Origin: Gnetum montanum
Taxonomy: Eukaryota > Streptophyta > Gnetopsida > Gnetales > Gnetaceae
NCBI GenBank assembly: GCA_015680685.1
Contig: MNCI01009117.1
Span: forward strand, 457,715 to 521,714
Direction of reading: 5' to 3'
Length of the DNA: 64,000 nucleotides
Part shown: positions 1 through 9,772 of the stretch, piece by piece
Position numbering within the stretch: the first letter of the stretch is position 1
Layout: each line of letters starts with the position of its first letter
Notes under the pieces: generated by a model
The model's input: only the letters and a program-made list of their open reading frames with translations
Database searches by the model: none
What the model was told of the DNA's origin: nothing
Made by a program: the position numbers and the translations under genes

Positions 1-755
1 GGGGAATTAGTTAGAGGTGCGTTTCGCCACAGTGGCAAGATGCTACATCGTTACAAGGTGGTTGTCTTAACTAGCTTGGCTACTTTAGAGTGCATATCCT
101 ATCCTACCCCTTAAACTCCTTTTCCTCATTACTTACACCTACAATTCTCACTCTCATCTCTTTTACAAAGTTTTCCTTGATACCTGTAAAGCCCTCGCAT
201 TTTCCAAACCGCAAAGTCCATGATGTGTGTAACACAACTCGCCACATGGAAAGCACCTATAGGCAGGTTAAAGCCCCATGTGGATGTAACACAACTCATC
301 CCAGGAAAGAAACACCTATCCTGCAATAACAAGGTTGTTTGTAAATGTAAATGGCAAAATAGCAAAAGGTAAAAGAGTAAGAGAGAAAAAGCTCACGTGC
401 AAAAAAAAAAAAAAAAATGTTCCTAAAACAAATGACACATCATCTATTTCACAGTAACCTTTTGTAATCATTTTCACGAGAGGTCAAAGGTTAGTAAAAA
501 GAAAAGATGACCACGCAAACAATTCCCTCACAAGCATTTCGACAAGGGAGCATGCTAAGTTTCATCTTTACCATTTTCCTGAACCTCCTTTCCCCTGCTT
601 AACCTTTTCCTTTTTCCTAGATAACCAATGTAGCACTCTTAAGCATAGCTAAGTGACATCTTGATGATTATTGAAGAGCGATGTCAGCATCTCCGCTTTC
701 ATGGTGTTTTGTATTCTTTGTTAGCGTCTGTCGGGCCTATCCTCCAGACATCGAC
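1..755 (+). mobile_element. Element A: 3' internal untranslated region of a Tat-like Ty3/gypsy element
   Basis: This stretch is the reverse-complement counterpart of about 9773-10520 in element C, with clear base-level similarity (for example, the text near 20-90 matches C near 10440-10510). In both elements it sits just upstream of the polypurine tract and 3' LTR in element sense, so it is the 3' internal region of a related element whose 5' part lies left of the window. Small open frames on both strands do not keep a common frame with C because of 1-nt indels, so I call it non-coding. There is a poly-A run near 398-417. Confidence 0.8.
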
Positions 756-768
756 AAAGAGGGGCCAA
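756..768 (+). other. Polypurine tract of element A
   Basis: The tract AAAGAGGGGCCAA lies directly before the LTR start TGAAACACCC. This is the expected plus-strand DNA primer position in Ty3/gypsy elements. The same tract occurs in C (minus strand, 9760-9772) and nearly the same in B (6359-6371). Confidence 0.85.
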
Positions 769-1440
769 TGAAACACCCTAAAATTTTAAGGCACTCTTGC
801 TTCACCAGGGTCACCAGGGTCTTGAAAATGAGGAAAAAATTTCCACAAGTGTAGCCTCATGATGGTTTGGCAGGATGCTAAGAGTTGTCGATGGTACTTA
901 GGATGTGCAAAACAATTCAGCAAGTTTTCTTGTGGAGGAGTTTGCTATGCTATGTTACACTATGTGGAGGAGTTTGCTATGCTACGCTACGCTATGTAGT
1001 GTAGTAGGCCTTAGAAGACAATTGCTCAAGCAACCAAACTGTTGCAGAATAAAGTGCTACACTATGCTATGCTACGCAATGTACAAAGAAAAAATAGAAA
1101 GGCACAACTTACCGAGTAATCACAATTGCACCTGGCAAGAACTCTGGCCTTCAAAAATGAGTTGCCTTGTTCAACTTCAAATCCTTAGTAGAGCTTCTCA
1201 TCAGAAAATGGCAGATTAAGAAAAAAGTAGGCTATGTTGGCTGCTACGCTGTGCTACGCTACATAGCATAGCATAATGTAGCGACAATGCAAGAAAAACA
1301 AAAGGCATCTCAAAATGTAGGATCAACAAGTTTAAAAGCTTCATGTCGCAAAGAGCGAAGGTTACATATTGTCAGCATGATCTTCAAACAAACATTTACA
1401 ACTTAAGTGCAAATTGCAGTTAAAGCCAGTTGCTATGTTA

Positions 1441-1462
1441 TGCTACGCTACGTAGCGTAGCA
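1441..1462. repeat. Perfect 22-bp palindrome in U3 of LTR A
   Basis: The two 11-base halves (TGCTACGCTAC and its exact reverse complement) abut. A second perfect palindrome of 26 bp lies at 1551-1576, with half-site GCTATGCTATGCT. Partial versions lie near 945-1000, 1057-1082 and 1232-1280. They could form cruciforms in DNA or hairpins in RNA. No function is known to me. Confidence 0.9.
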
Positions 1463-1823
1463 AACATGTAGAACCAGCTAAAATACTTCAAAGATTTCCA
1501 ACATATGCAATTAACTCCAATGCAAATTTCTTCTTCAAACTGGTGGCTACGCTATGCTATGCTAGCATAGCATAGCAAGCAACTACGCTACGCCAACATG
1601 GTACGCTCCACAATGTAGCAGGTAGCTATGCTACATTAGTGTGCTTCAATCATTATTTGCATTGTGGATGCACCTGATCCCAACATCTCCAATTTTGATA
1701 GCGTAATTACAACGTGACAGGTTCATGACCAACTTTTCATGTTCATGTAGCATGGACACATCAACATCTTGTGGGTCTAGGACACATGTCATTCAGGCCT
1801 CATTTCTTGCATCCTCCTGTCCC

Positions 1824-1831
1824 TATAAATA
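1824..1831 (+). promoter_or_regulatory. TATA box of LTR A
   Basis: TATAAATA sits in CCC-TATAAATA-CCC, upstream of the conserved block GAGCAATGCTC. The same box is intact in the C right LTR (25749-25756, minus strand) and mutated in the C left LTR near 8640. That position pattern supports it as the U3 promoter that starts the element transcript. Confidence 0.7.
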
Positions 1832-2543
1832 CCCCGATGAGCAATGCTCAAAGGGTTGGCAAATTTTGGGGGGTTGTTGGAAAATTTGGTTGCCAATTTT
1901 GAGCATTGTTAGCATTTGTTGTTGGCAAATTAGCAATTCTAGTGTTTGGAAATTGTTGGTTAGAAAATTTGTACAAAGGGTGGGAAAAAAAAAATCCCCA
2001 GTTGGCAAATACAGTTAGCAATTTGTTTACAAAATCGACAAGTTGGCTTTGTAGCATTTCACATTATTGGCTCTTAAATCCGCATTCAAGCACACAGTTG
2101 GCTTGCTTTGAACATCTTGGTTACTTTTGGGATCTTTGTGCTTCCTAGTGTTGCGCAACCGATTGTATCCATCTTGACAAAGTAAAGCTGTAATCTTGAA
2201 GCCGTGCATTTCTTAACTCTAGTTTGCTTTATTTTCCTACTTATCATTGNTGTGCATTTCTTAATTCTAGTTTGCTTTATTTTCCTACTTATCATTGCAT
2301 TCTACATCATTTGCACTTCCTCGCATTTAATAATTGTTATTTTACACTATACGCATTGTTTCCATATTAAATGTTTACATAAGGTTTAGTGACATCGACT
2401 AAGTCCCTGTCTGATCAACCAAACTGTTTAGGGCACCCCGTTTCCATTTTATCCAGCACGACCCTCACGTAGATCTGTGGTTAAGACTATCCAGCCGACG
2501 ACCTCTCGGTGTTTTCTAGCCACCAACATTTTTGGTTGCTACA

Positions 2544-3166
2544 CCTTGATCCATGGTCTCTTAGCCAAGAATTCTTGTAAACTAAAAATATAGAGGATGC
2601 CATGGAGTCCAATCATAATCTAAACTATATAGCATATAAAAACCAACACACTTGAAGAGACAAAGAAAAGAGTAAACAAAACAATACTACCATAGCAACT
2701 GTAACCAAGGAACCAAGACCACAAACCAAGGGTTGAAGGTTAGCCTACCCAAGGGCCCCTCCAATGATCGTAATAACCAACCATCAACTTCTAGGACCAC
2801 TAAATTGACAACAAATAGACCTAACTTTGAAAGGAAGGATAGGTCTAAATACACTACATTTTCATTAAAACCATCCAAGTTAGACCAACTATTACAAAGT
2901 GGATGTATGAAACATAAAAAAATGATTAAAGCCACTCAAAAGAAAGATGAGTGAGTATGCAAAATAGCCAAAGATTCCACTTGGGTAATGAAGGATGATC
3001 CCTAGTTACCTAGATACTTTAAGCTAGACCACTTATGTCATTATTATCAACTTTCTAGTCATGATATAGAGTTTTTTCTTTCATTGAAGGATGACTTGCA
3101 AAGGATGATAAATAGGAGGGAACTGGTCTTAGATGCTTCTAACCTAGTTCATCCACAAAACTAGTT
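2544..3166 (+). pseudogene. gag, C-terminal half (element B), degenerate
   Basis: Translated from 2545 with stops ignored, this aligns throughout with C gag. There is a segment with LSQ followed by TKNIEDAM (C: TKSIQDAV), then IAYKN (C: VAYKN), RPNFERKDRSKY (C: RLNFEHKDRLKY), and near 3018-3164 a block beginning RYFKLDHLCHYYQL (C: KGFKLERFCDYH). That last block is the zinc-knuckle-like end of Tat gag, where CxYHxxxGHDTxxC becomes C-H-Y-Y here and the later cysteine is lost. Several in-frame stops (2574-2576, 2661-2663, 2728-2730 and others) make it a pseudogene. Gag would form the particle that packages element RNA. Confidence 0.75.
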
Positions 3167-3863
3167 AATGCATGTCTAAAAATACTTGCTAAATGCTAAT
3201 GATAGCCCCTATGTCATTTTAGCATTCAACATCAATGACAATTGGAGACATGTAAGAGAACCATTCATGAATTAAGTACCCCTCTACAATGAAAGGGCTT
3301 CTTTAGCTTACCATAGCTTAAGATCCCCCTTCATTGTGAGAGTTCCATCATGAATTCCTTTGAGGGAACCTTTTGTCATCAGGGTCTTCCAACCCAATAC
3401 AACTCTAATAGCTATAAACTAACCAACTACACAATGACCCCCTATGGTGGCCAATGATACTACCTCTTCCTTACAGCCAATGGATGACAACCAAAAACTT
3501 TCAGCCAAACAAAGGAAAAAGAAAAAGCAAAAGCTTGACAATAAGGGAGATAAGTAGATTAAGGCATGAAAGGAAGTAGATCAAAGCCCACTTCCACTTT
3601 AGCTATACCCATGTTCCAACCTCTTCAAAAAACAAGGCACAAGAGGATACCAAAGCTCATAACCAGGACAACAAGGAAGAGCCACAATAACTATAGCCTA
3701 AAATTGAAGTTTGCATTTTGGGATGCATGGAGGAAGGAAAGCACAATTGAGGTGACAAGCCCACTGCCAATGATAAAAATTTCCTTAGTGCAATGGACCA
3801 AGTCAGGCAATTCCTGAAGCAAAAAAAAAAAAAAACACAACTATAAGCTTGTATGACTTGATC

Positions 3864-4688
3864 ATGACTTCTGCCATACATCATGAAGCACTAGTCAAAA
3901 TGTTGAACTCCATAGCCATTAGTGAGGATATTCCTACTAACAAGGAAGCCGTCCATGTAGTGATGATTCCTTTGTTACCATAGAAGGAGAAGTCACCACC
4001 CTTAACATTTTATGATAGCAAAATTAAGGTTAATCCCAAGAATGGTGAAGTTACTACAACCCCTTTATTCATAGCCATATGCATAGGACAATTTAAAATA
4101 CATTGGGTGAATGTTGATGATGGAGTTGCATCAATGTCATTCCATGCACCATTGTTGAACGTTTGGGCTTAATTAAGTAAGTACAACCTACAACCATTGT
4201 ATCTCAAGTTCTTCAATGGATCAAGAGTTACTATCAAGGAGTCTATCTCCTTGGATTTTGTAGCCAAAGAATAATTACCTACAACCACAAACTTCTTGAT
4301 GGTGGAAGAGACACCAGGAATCAACTTGATCCTGGGAAGATCTTGGTTGGCTCAGTTACGAGTTGTGTCCTTGCCCATCGATCAAAAAATTCACCTTCCT
4401 TACAAGGGAGGTGAAATCATCATTCATGGTGACAATGTAGCTCCCCTAACTATCAACAACATAGACATAGAATAGGGGTCCAAACTGGGGCATCAAGAAG
4501 AAGCTCCTAGCCATGAAGAATAAAAACCCAAGACATCCAACAATGACAATGATAGGCAATGAGATATATTATGGGATGAACTTCCTTTTAAGATTGTAAG
4601 TGAAGGGCATGGTGAATACAAGCTTGTGCAGAGTAGGCCTTACTCACTCCCTAATCTTGCAAAGATAAGGAAGAATTTGCATAAGTGA
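3864..4688 (+). pseudogene. gag-pol linker and aspartic protease (element B), degenerate
   Basis: The start MTSAIHHEALVKML corresponds to MTSTTHCEALVYML in C. A block TTTPLFIAI follows, then the active-site region VNVDDGVAS (C: HIDDGAATN), and near 4318-4368 the conserved INLILGRSWLAQLRVVS. The end, about SLPNLAKIRKNLHK, is also like C. In Ty3/gypsy elements this pepsin-like protease cuts the Gag and Pol precursors. Stops at about 3980, 4168 and 4273 and the loss of the expected alanine-serine after DDG argue against activity. The stretch 3167-3863 is proline/lysine-rich linker without a recognisable domain. Confidence 0.72.
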
Positions 4689-4879
4689 AGTTTACCTTAA
4701 CCTATCCATGCCTTTATGACCAGATGCACTGAGAGCCATATAGCATTACTTTTCATTTATAGTTTATTACATATGAAATTGTTGTTTTATGCTTTATGCA
4801 CATAGCCTAATGCATTTAGCCTAAGCTCATTTGCATTTTTATCTACAACCTACTTTTATTTTTACTTATGTTTTAAACA

Positions 4880-5110
4880 TCTAAAAATCTTCTCTTCTAT
4901 ATTTCATTTGCTAAGATGTTAAACTAGCACTCTCATCTGCTAAGACGTTAAACTAGCACTATGTTCACTAAGATGTTAAATTGGTACTATAGTCCTTTAA
5001 GACTATAAAATAGCGAGATGGCCTTCCATGATCTTAAACTAGTGAAACTATAGAACTTGTGCTTGTAATGGTCTAAAACTAGCAAACATCCCTTTTATTA
5101 TTATATCTCT
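4880..5110. repeat. Degenerate tandem repeats (AAACTAGCA type) in element B
   Basis: Copies of a unit like 'ctaagatgttaaactagca' recur at irregular 30-45 bp spacing. On the opposite strand this reads TGCTAGTTTAA-GGTC, the motif that also forms the arrays at 11140-11530 and 14870-15345 in C. In both elements the array borders the antisense gene. Confidence 0.65.
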
Positions 5111-5339
5111 ATTTGCTTAGCCTATTATCACATCAATTAGCCATTTATTTTAGAACAAAAAATATCAACATAACCATTTTTAAGGTTTACAACATTTACA
5201 ATCTTTACTACTATAAATGCATATAGCAAAAATAAAATCAATATTTAGATTTAAAATTAAAATGTCTATAACATATATAGCCATGGCCACATTGTGTGGA
5301 AAAAATGTCAAAGAATAACAAACATCTATAACATAGTCT

Positions 5340-6371
5340 TGGCTAATCATAGCCATCAACATGAAAACAAAAAAAAAAATAGCCAACAAGAGAAACTAAA
5401 GGAGTTTGCTGAGTGGCATCTGGAGGAGGAAGTGGTGGGTTATTCCCACCTTCACTATTGGGGCCATCAATATCTCTTGAGGCTTGAAATGCGACAACAT
5501 ATAGCTAGCTAGTAACTTGTAGCTAAAATCATGACTTAAAAACAAAGACTAAAACATAAAATATATCAAACCTGAGGAGACTTCAGCTCCATTACTTTAG
5601 GAGGTAGATGGGAAAGGTTCTCCTCTAAATGATGGAGGATTTGGTCCTCTGTCATGTTGACCTAGTCAACATCCCCAAGATCAATGCTAGAAAGAATGCT
5701 AATCCTATCTATAGGAGTTCAAGTAGGAGGCTCATTAGTAGTAGCAGCTATAGAGGTCTCACTTGAAATAGTGGTAATCCAAAGAGTAGGGGATTGCTAC
5801 ACCTTGAGAGTACTTTTAAAAATTTGATAAGCACTCTTCGCTTGGATTCCTTGAATGAACAACTTTCTCTTGCACCTTTCAATTGAATCCTTCTTAAGTG
5901 CATTTAGGTAGGCCCCATGATCAACCTTATACCATCACTTGTAGGCCTTTTGTATCTTGCCCCACTCCAAGACCTAAGGATAATGATCCTTCTAGTCTTC
6001 AACCTTTTGGAAGATGAGGTCTATCTACATATGTTATTTTGTCATCTCTTGTAGGACCATTACTTTGTTTTACACAACATACTAGTAGTAGGTCCAAGTG
6101 ATCTCCTTAGTTTGTAATTTCCCTAAGTTAGCTACTTTGGCTTTCACAAAGGCCTTATGGTCTCAGAGATGTCTAGCTATATCCTCTTGCCTTTGACCCT
6201 TGTCCCTTAAGACCACAAATTCCTTCCATAGGGATTCATTGGACCTCTCTAGCTCCCATGTAGTTTTTGCACATGATATTACTAAATTAGTAGCAGTCTC
6301 ATACAACTTCACAGTTACACTAGATACATTAGAAAGAAGCTTAGGCCACAAGTCTTCTAAAGAGGGGCCAT
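5340..6371 (-). pseudogene. 3' half of the retrotransposon antisense gene (element B copy)
   Basis: Read on the minus strand from about 6371 down, this matches exon 7 of the C antisense gene. There is a coiled-coil-like part with WELERSNESLWKEF (C: NEDLWKWVQKAEKEKVEL), then LEWGKIQKAYK and a block ALKKDSIERCKRKLFIQGIQ (C: YRDASMEAFTYKAFVNAIGA). A plausible splice donor follows CAG at about 5577 (CAG|GTTTGA), with an acceptor near 5482 (CATTTCAAG). They lead to a last exon rich in Asn, Pro and Gln (5480-5350) that corresponds to the acidic final exon in C. The 5' exons, including the phosphatase-like part, are missing. Stops are frequent. The product's function is unknown. Confidence 0.62.
6357..6371 (+). 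other. Polypurine tract of element B
   Basis: CTAAAGAGGGGCCAT directly precedes the LTR start TGAAACACC. The core AAAGAGGGGCCA is the same as in A and C although the LTR bodies are diverged. Confidence 0.8.
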
Positions 6372-7826
6372 TGAAACACCACAAGAATTTTCATGTTATA
6401 ACCAATCTTCATCATGTAGCTTTCACCTTATGAAAGCTGAGGTAAAAATTCATTGTAAATGTGAAAATTGTAACTNTGGGAGGAATACATTTTTCTACAT
6501 TGGAAACACATGCAAGGGGTAGAGCTCACATACCTCTAGCATGGGAGGATGGGGATTTTGGAAACTTTCCTCCTTCAATGTGGAGACCACATGCACAACC
6601 TAGAAGCTTTTGCCTCTCAATGTGGAAGTTTCCTCCTAGCCTAGAAAAATTTCCTCCTTAGTGTAAAAGTTTTCTCCTAGCATGGAGTCTTGACCCCTAG
6701 TGTGGAAAATTCAATCCCCCAGAATGGAAGCCACAAAAGCAAAAATTCATCACTTCATGCACTTCAACATTAACCATCCACTTCAATAAGCATGGTGGAG
6801 AACTCAGTGTAGAAGATTCATCTCCAGCATGGAAGGTGTGACCTAGTTACTATTCATAGTAAATGGAATGGCCATGGGGATAAGCACTCACTATGTATGG
6901 TAACCCCTCAATTTTGGGCATCCATCTCACCTAAATTTGGCAGCAAAGTTGCAGAAAATTTACATCAAATGTGTAGCCATTTGTTAGCCATTTCAAATCC
7001 AATTTGTAGTCATTTTTGCAGCCAAATCATAGCACATTTGTAGCCCCATTGATGGCCAAAATATCCTATAAAAGAAAGCCTCTAACATCATTTATGGGTT
7101 TAGCAACTTTTGGCATATAAGCACTTTGGTAGTTTCAAAATTTTGAGCAAGGGTAGCATTATCAAGAAATTTGCATACACACAATTTTATTCATAATTCT
7201 ACACTTGGGGCATTTTCAAGAACTCAAGAGCTCTTGCAAGTTCCCATACTTGCATCCTCTTGAATCCCAACATGGAAGAACTGTAACCTTGAGATATGTG
7301 GATTTTGGATGTCAACATTGTACTTTGGGATTTCCAAACCCTAGTGTCAAGTAAGCTAGAATCCAAATTTTTCACTTTTCTCTCCCCTTGGTAGTAATCA
7401 AACTTGCAGATCTAAGGTTGCAGTAGTGAAGGAGGGTTCAATAGCATCAAGGATGGCTTAGCGCCTGGATTGTGGAGCAGATCACATTGACTTCAATGGG
7501 CTTTGAAATCTTACATAACTAAAGCCCCTTTTTGCTCATCTAGGCACCATTTGTACACATTTCTCTAAATTATTCTTTATTCTTTCTCAATAAAGTTTTT
7601 AAGCTTTGAGTTTTGTATTAAAAAATAAATTTATTTTCTATGCATTATTTGGATCTATTTTGTATCTCACATTTGACATCTCATAAGTCCCTGGTTGATC
7701 TACCAGATTGCCTAGGGCACCTCGAATCCCATTTTTATCATGGAGGCCTTAGGGATTTAGGGTTGGAGAACTACTGCACTGAGGATCCTTGGTTTTTTTG
7801 TAGCGGTCAATGTTTTAGTCGCAACA
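6372..7826 (+). repeat. 3' LTR of element B (about 1.45 kb)
   Basis: The LTR starts TGAAACACC and ends AGTCGCAACA. Its last 150 bp (7680-7826) resemble the end of LTR A (2400-2543): both have 'aagtccctg.tTGATC' and the end 'ttttngTNGCNACA'. The middle differs from A and C. It lacks the palindromes and instead has a degenerate array around 'tcctcctagcatggaag' (6540-6860). A TATA box TATAAAAG lies at 7067-7074. An n at 6476 lies inside. Confidence 0.8.
7067..7074 (+). promoter_or_regulatory. TATA box of LTR B
   Basis: TATAAAAG in CC-TATAAAAG-AAAGCC lies about 760 bp before the LTR end, comparable in position to the TATA boxes of LTRs A and C (about 715-1165 bp from the LTR end). Confidence 0.6.
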
Positions 7827-7986
7827 AGTAGAGCCAAGAATTAGCTCTATGTAAGGCATGGAATATGGTTCTACCAAGTCAGCTCTATTCAGATAAAAGA
7901 TCCATAGAGTAGAAAAATGGTTCTACTAGGAGCTATAATTTTTGGCTCTACCACATTAGCTTTTGAGAGAGAGCATTGTTGGAAGA
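7827..7986. repeat. Host flank of element C, left part of a degenerate repeat; left target duplication at 7982-7986
   Basis: This short stretch has 'ggttctaccaagtcagctctat' and 'ggctctaccacattagct' motifs, the same family as the long array right of C (26919-28400). Its last five bases GAAGA equal the five bases after the right LTR (26914-26918), so the host sequence was continuous before C inserted. Confidence 0.85.
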
Positions 7987-9759
7987 TGTAGCGACTGAAA
8001 ATGTTGGCGGCTGGAAACATCGAGAAGTTGTCGATCAGATAGTCTTAACCCCAGATTCGTGCGAGGGCTGTGCTAGATAAAATGAAAATGGGGTGCCCTG
8101 AATGGTCTGGTCGATCAGACAGGGACTTAATCGGTGTCACTAAACCTTTTGCAAACATGTAATTTGAAAATAATGTTTATAGCGTAAAATAATGATTATT
8201 ATATGGGAGGAAATGAAAACGATGTAAAATACAATGATAAGCAAGAGAATAGAGTAGAATGGAGTTAAGAAATGCATCACTTTCAAGATTGTAACTTTAC
8301 TTTGCCAAAATGGATACAATCGGTTGCGTGATGCTGGGAAGCACAGAGATCCCAAGAGTAACCAAGACGTTCAAAGCAAGCCAACTGTACGCTTGAATGT
8401 TGATTCAAGAGCTAACGATGCAAAATGCTACAAAGGCAATGGAAAAGAGCTAATAGATGTGGAATGGGAATGCCAACTGTTTGATTTTTGTCAACTCAAA
8501 AATGTAGATTGAACTGCCAGTTTGCCAAATTGCCAACTTGCTAACAGATTTTTCAATCGATTTGCCAACAATTGCCAAGATCTAAAAGAAATTTTTCCAA
8601 CCAAATTTTGCCAACCCTTTGAGCATTGCTCGTCAGGGTATTTAGAGGGCTAGGGGCATGTGAGAGATGCGATTTGGATGCCACGGATCTTGGACCCACA
8701 AAATGTTGACGTGTCCATGATGCATGGACATGCAAAGTTAATTGATGAGCCTGCCACGTTGTAATTACACTGTTAGAACTGGAGATGTTGGGATCATGTG
8801 TGCCATCAATGTAGATAAGGAGTGAAGCGCACCGATGTAGTGTAGCCGCTTACTATGCTATGCTACACTGTGGAGCGTAGCCTACGCTATGTAGCATAGC
8901 ATAGTGTAGCCACCAATTCGAAGAAGAAATTTGAGTTGGAGTTAATTGCATGTGCTAGAAGCATTTAAAGTGTTTTGGCTAGCTCTACATGTTTGCTACA
9001 CTATGTAGAGTAGCATAGCATAGCAGTTGGCCTTAACTGCGATTTGCATTTAAGTTGATCATGCTGGTAATCTGCAACCTTTGTTTTGTACGATGTGAAG
9101 CTTTTGAATTTGTTGATCCTACATTTTGAGATGCCTTTTATCGTTCTTGCATCATTGCTACGATGTGCTACATTGTGTAGCATAGCATAGTGTAGCAGCC
9201 AACATAGCCTGGTTTTTTCTTAATTTGCTACTTTTCTAGTAAGGGGATCTTTACTGAAAGACTTGAAGTTGAGTGAAGCAACTGGTTGTGAAGGCCAGAA
9301 GTGCTTGCTCAGTGCAATTGAAATCACTAAGTAAGCTAGGCCTTTTTGTCTTACTTTTGCTACACTGTGCTATGTTGTGTAGTGTAGCATAGTGTAGCAC
9401 TTTGCTTTGTAACAGTTCATAGTTGGTTGCCTAAACAATTATCTCCCGAGGCTTGCTACACTACATAGTGTAGCGTAGCATAGCAAAATTCTTGACTAGA
9501 AAACTTGCCAAACTATTTTGCGCATCCTGAGCATCACCGACAACCCCACACATCACTTCTAAGTAGACTATTAGCTAGATGAACTACCCAGGTGGGCAAG
9601 CCAGAGAGTCCATTGGGCCTATCAACACTGAGTGTAGAAAACTTGCCAAATTGGACAGTCTATACTCAGAGCATGCATTTTCTACCAAACTTCCATGACG
9701 CCACCTGAATTCCAAGGACCTAGTGAAGCAAGAAGGCCTTGAAAATTTAGGGTGTTTCA
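7987..9759 (-). repeat. 3' LTR of element C
   Basis: On the minus strand this starts TGAAACACCC at 9759 and ends with the complement of TGTAGCGACTG at 7987. Palindromic clusters of the GCTAYGCTA type lie at about 8840-8915, 8995-9025, 9155-9200, 9356-9400 and 9452-9486. They match the positions of the clusters in the right LTR but not their exact sequence. The TATA box seen in the right LTR is mutated here (near 8640). Confidence 0.92.
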
Positions 9760-9772
9760 TTGGCCCCTCTTT
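9760..9772 (-). other. Polypurine tract of element C
   Basis: The minus strand reads AAAGAGGGGCCAA immediately before the 3' LTR start TGAAACACCC. It is identical to the tract of A. Confidence 0.88.

Larger units (their letters stand above)
769..2543 (+). repeat. 3' LTR of element A (about 1.78 kb)
   Basis: The LTR starts TGAAACACCC after the polypurine tract and ends GGTTGCTACA. It is homologous over its full length to both LTRs of element C, in the opposite orientation. Its U3 part (about 940-1640) carries several palindromes built from GCTAYGCTA, a TATA box follows at 1824, and a TTGGCAAAT-rich stretch lies downstream. A direct duplication of about 46 bp around the n at 2250 is probably an assembly artefact. 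The sequence after 2543 is mid-gag of element B, so this is a nested insertion. The left copy of the target duplication is outside the window. Confidence 0.88.
2544..7826 (+). mobile_element. Element B: Tat-like gypsy derivative lacking pol, 5' part displaced by A
   Basis: In element sense the order is gag C-terminal half, protease, tandem repeats, 3' half of an antisense gene, polypurine tract, 3' LTR. No reverse transcriptase, RNase H or integrase is present between protease and LTR. The gag reading frame is recognisable from the first codons after LTR A, so A was inserted into B and the rest of B should lie left of A. The 5 bp after the LTR, AGTAG (7827-7831), is the expected right target duplication; its partner is not in view. 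B is internally deleted relative to C and was probably non-autonomous. Confidence 0.78.

Noticed and set aside
129-365. Minus-strand frame in A similar to a + strand frame in C (10150-10410), sharing text like GFNLP...HVAS
   Set aside because: The two regions are homologous DNA, but a 1-nt length difference near the CATGGG(G)CTTT site changes the frame, so no common protein is kept.
8140-8512. Short frames at LTR edges that recur near 2086-2295 and 25249-25464
   Set aside because: They lie in homologous LTR sequence and change length and frame between copies; repeated DNA, not genes.
8840-9490. Palindromic repeats considered as a CRISPR-like array
   Set aside because: Spacing is irregular, the repeats lie in plant LTRs, and no spacer-repeat pattern exists.
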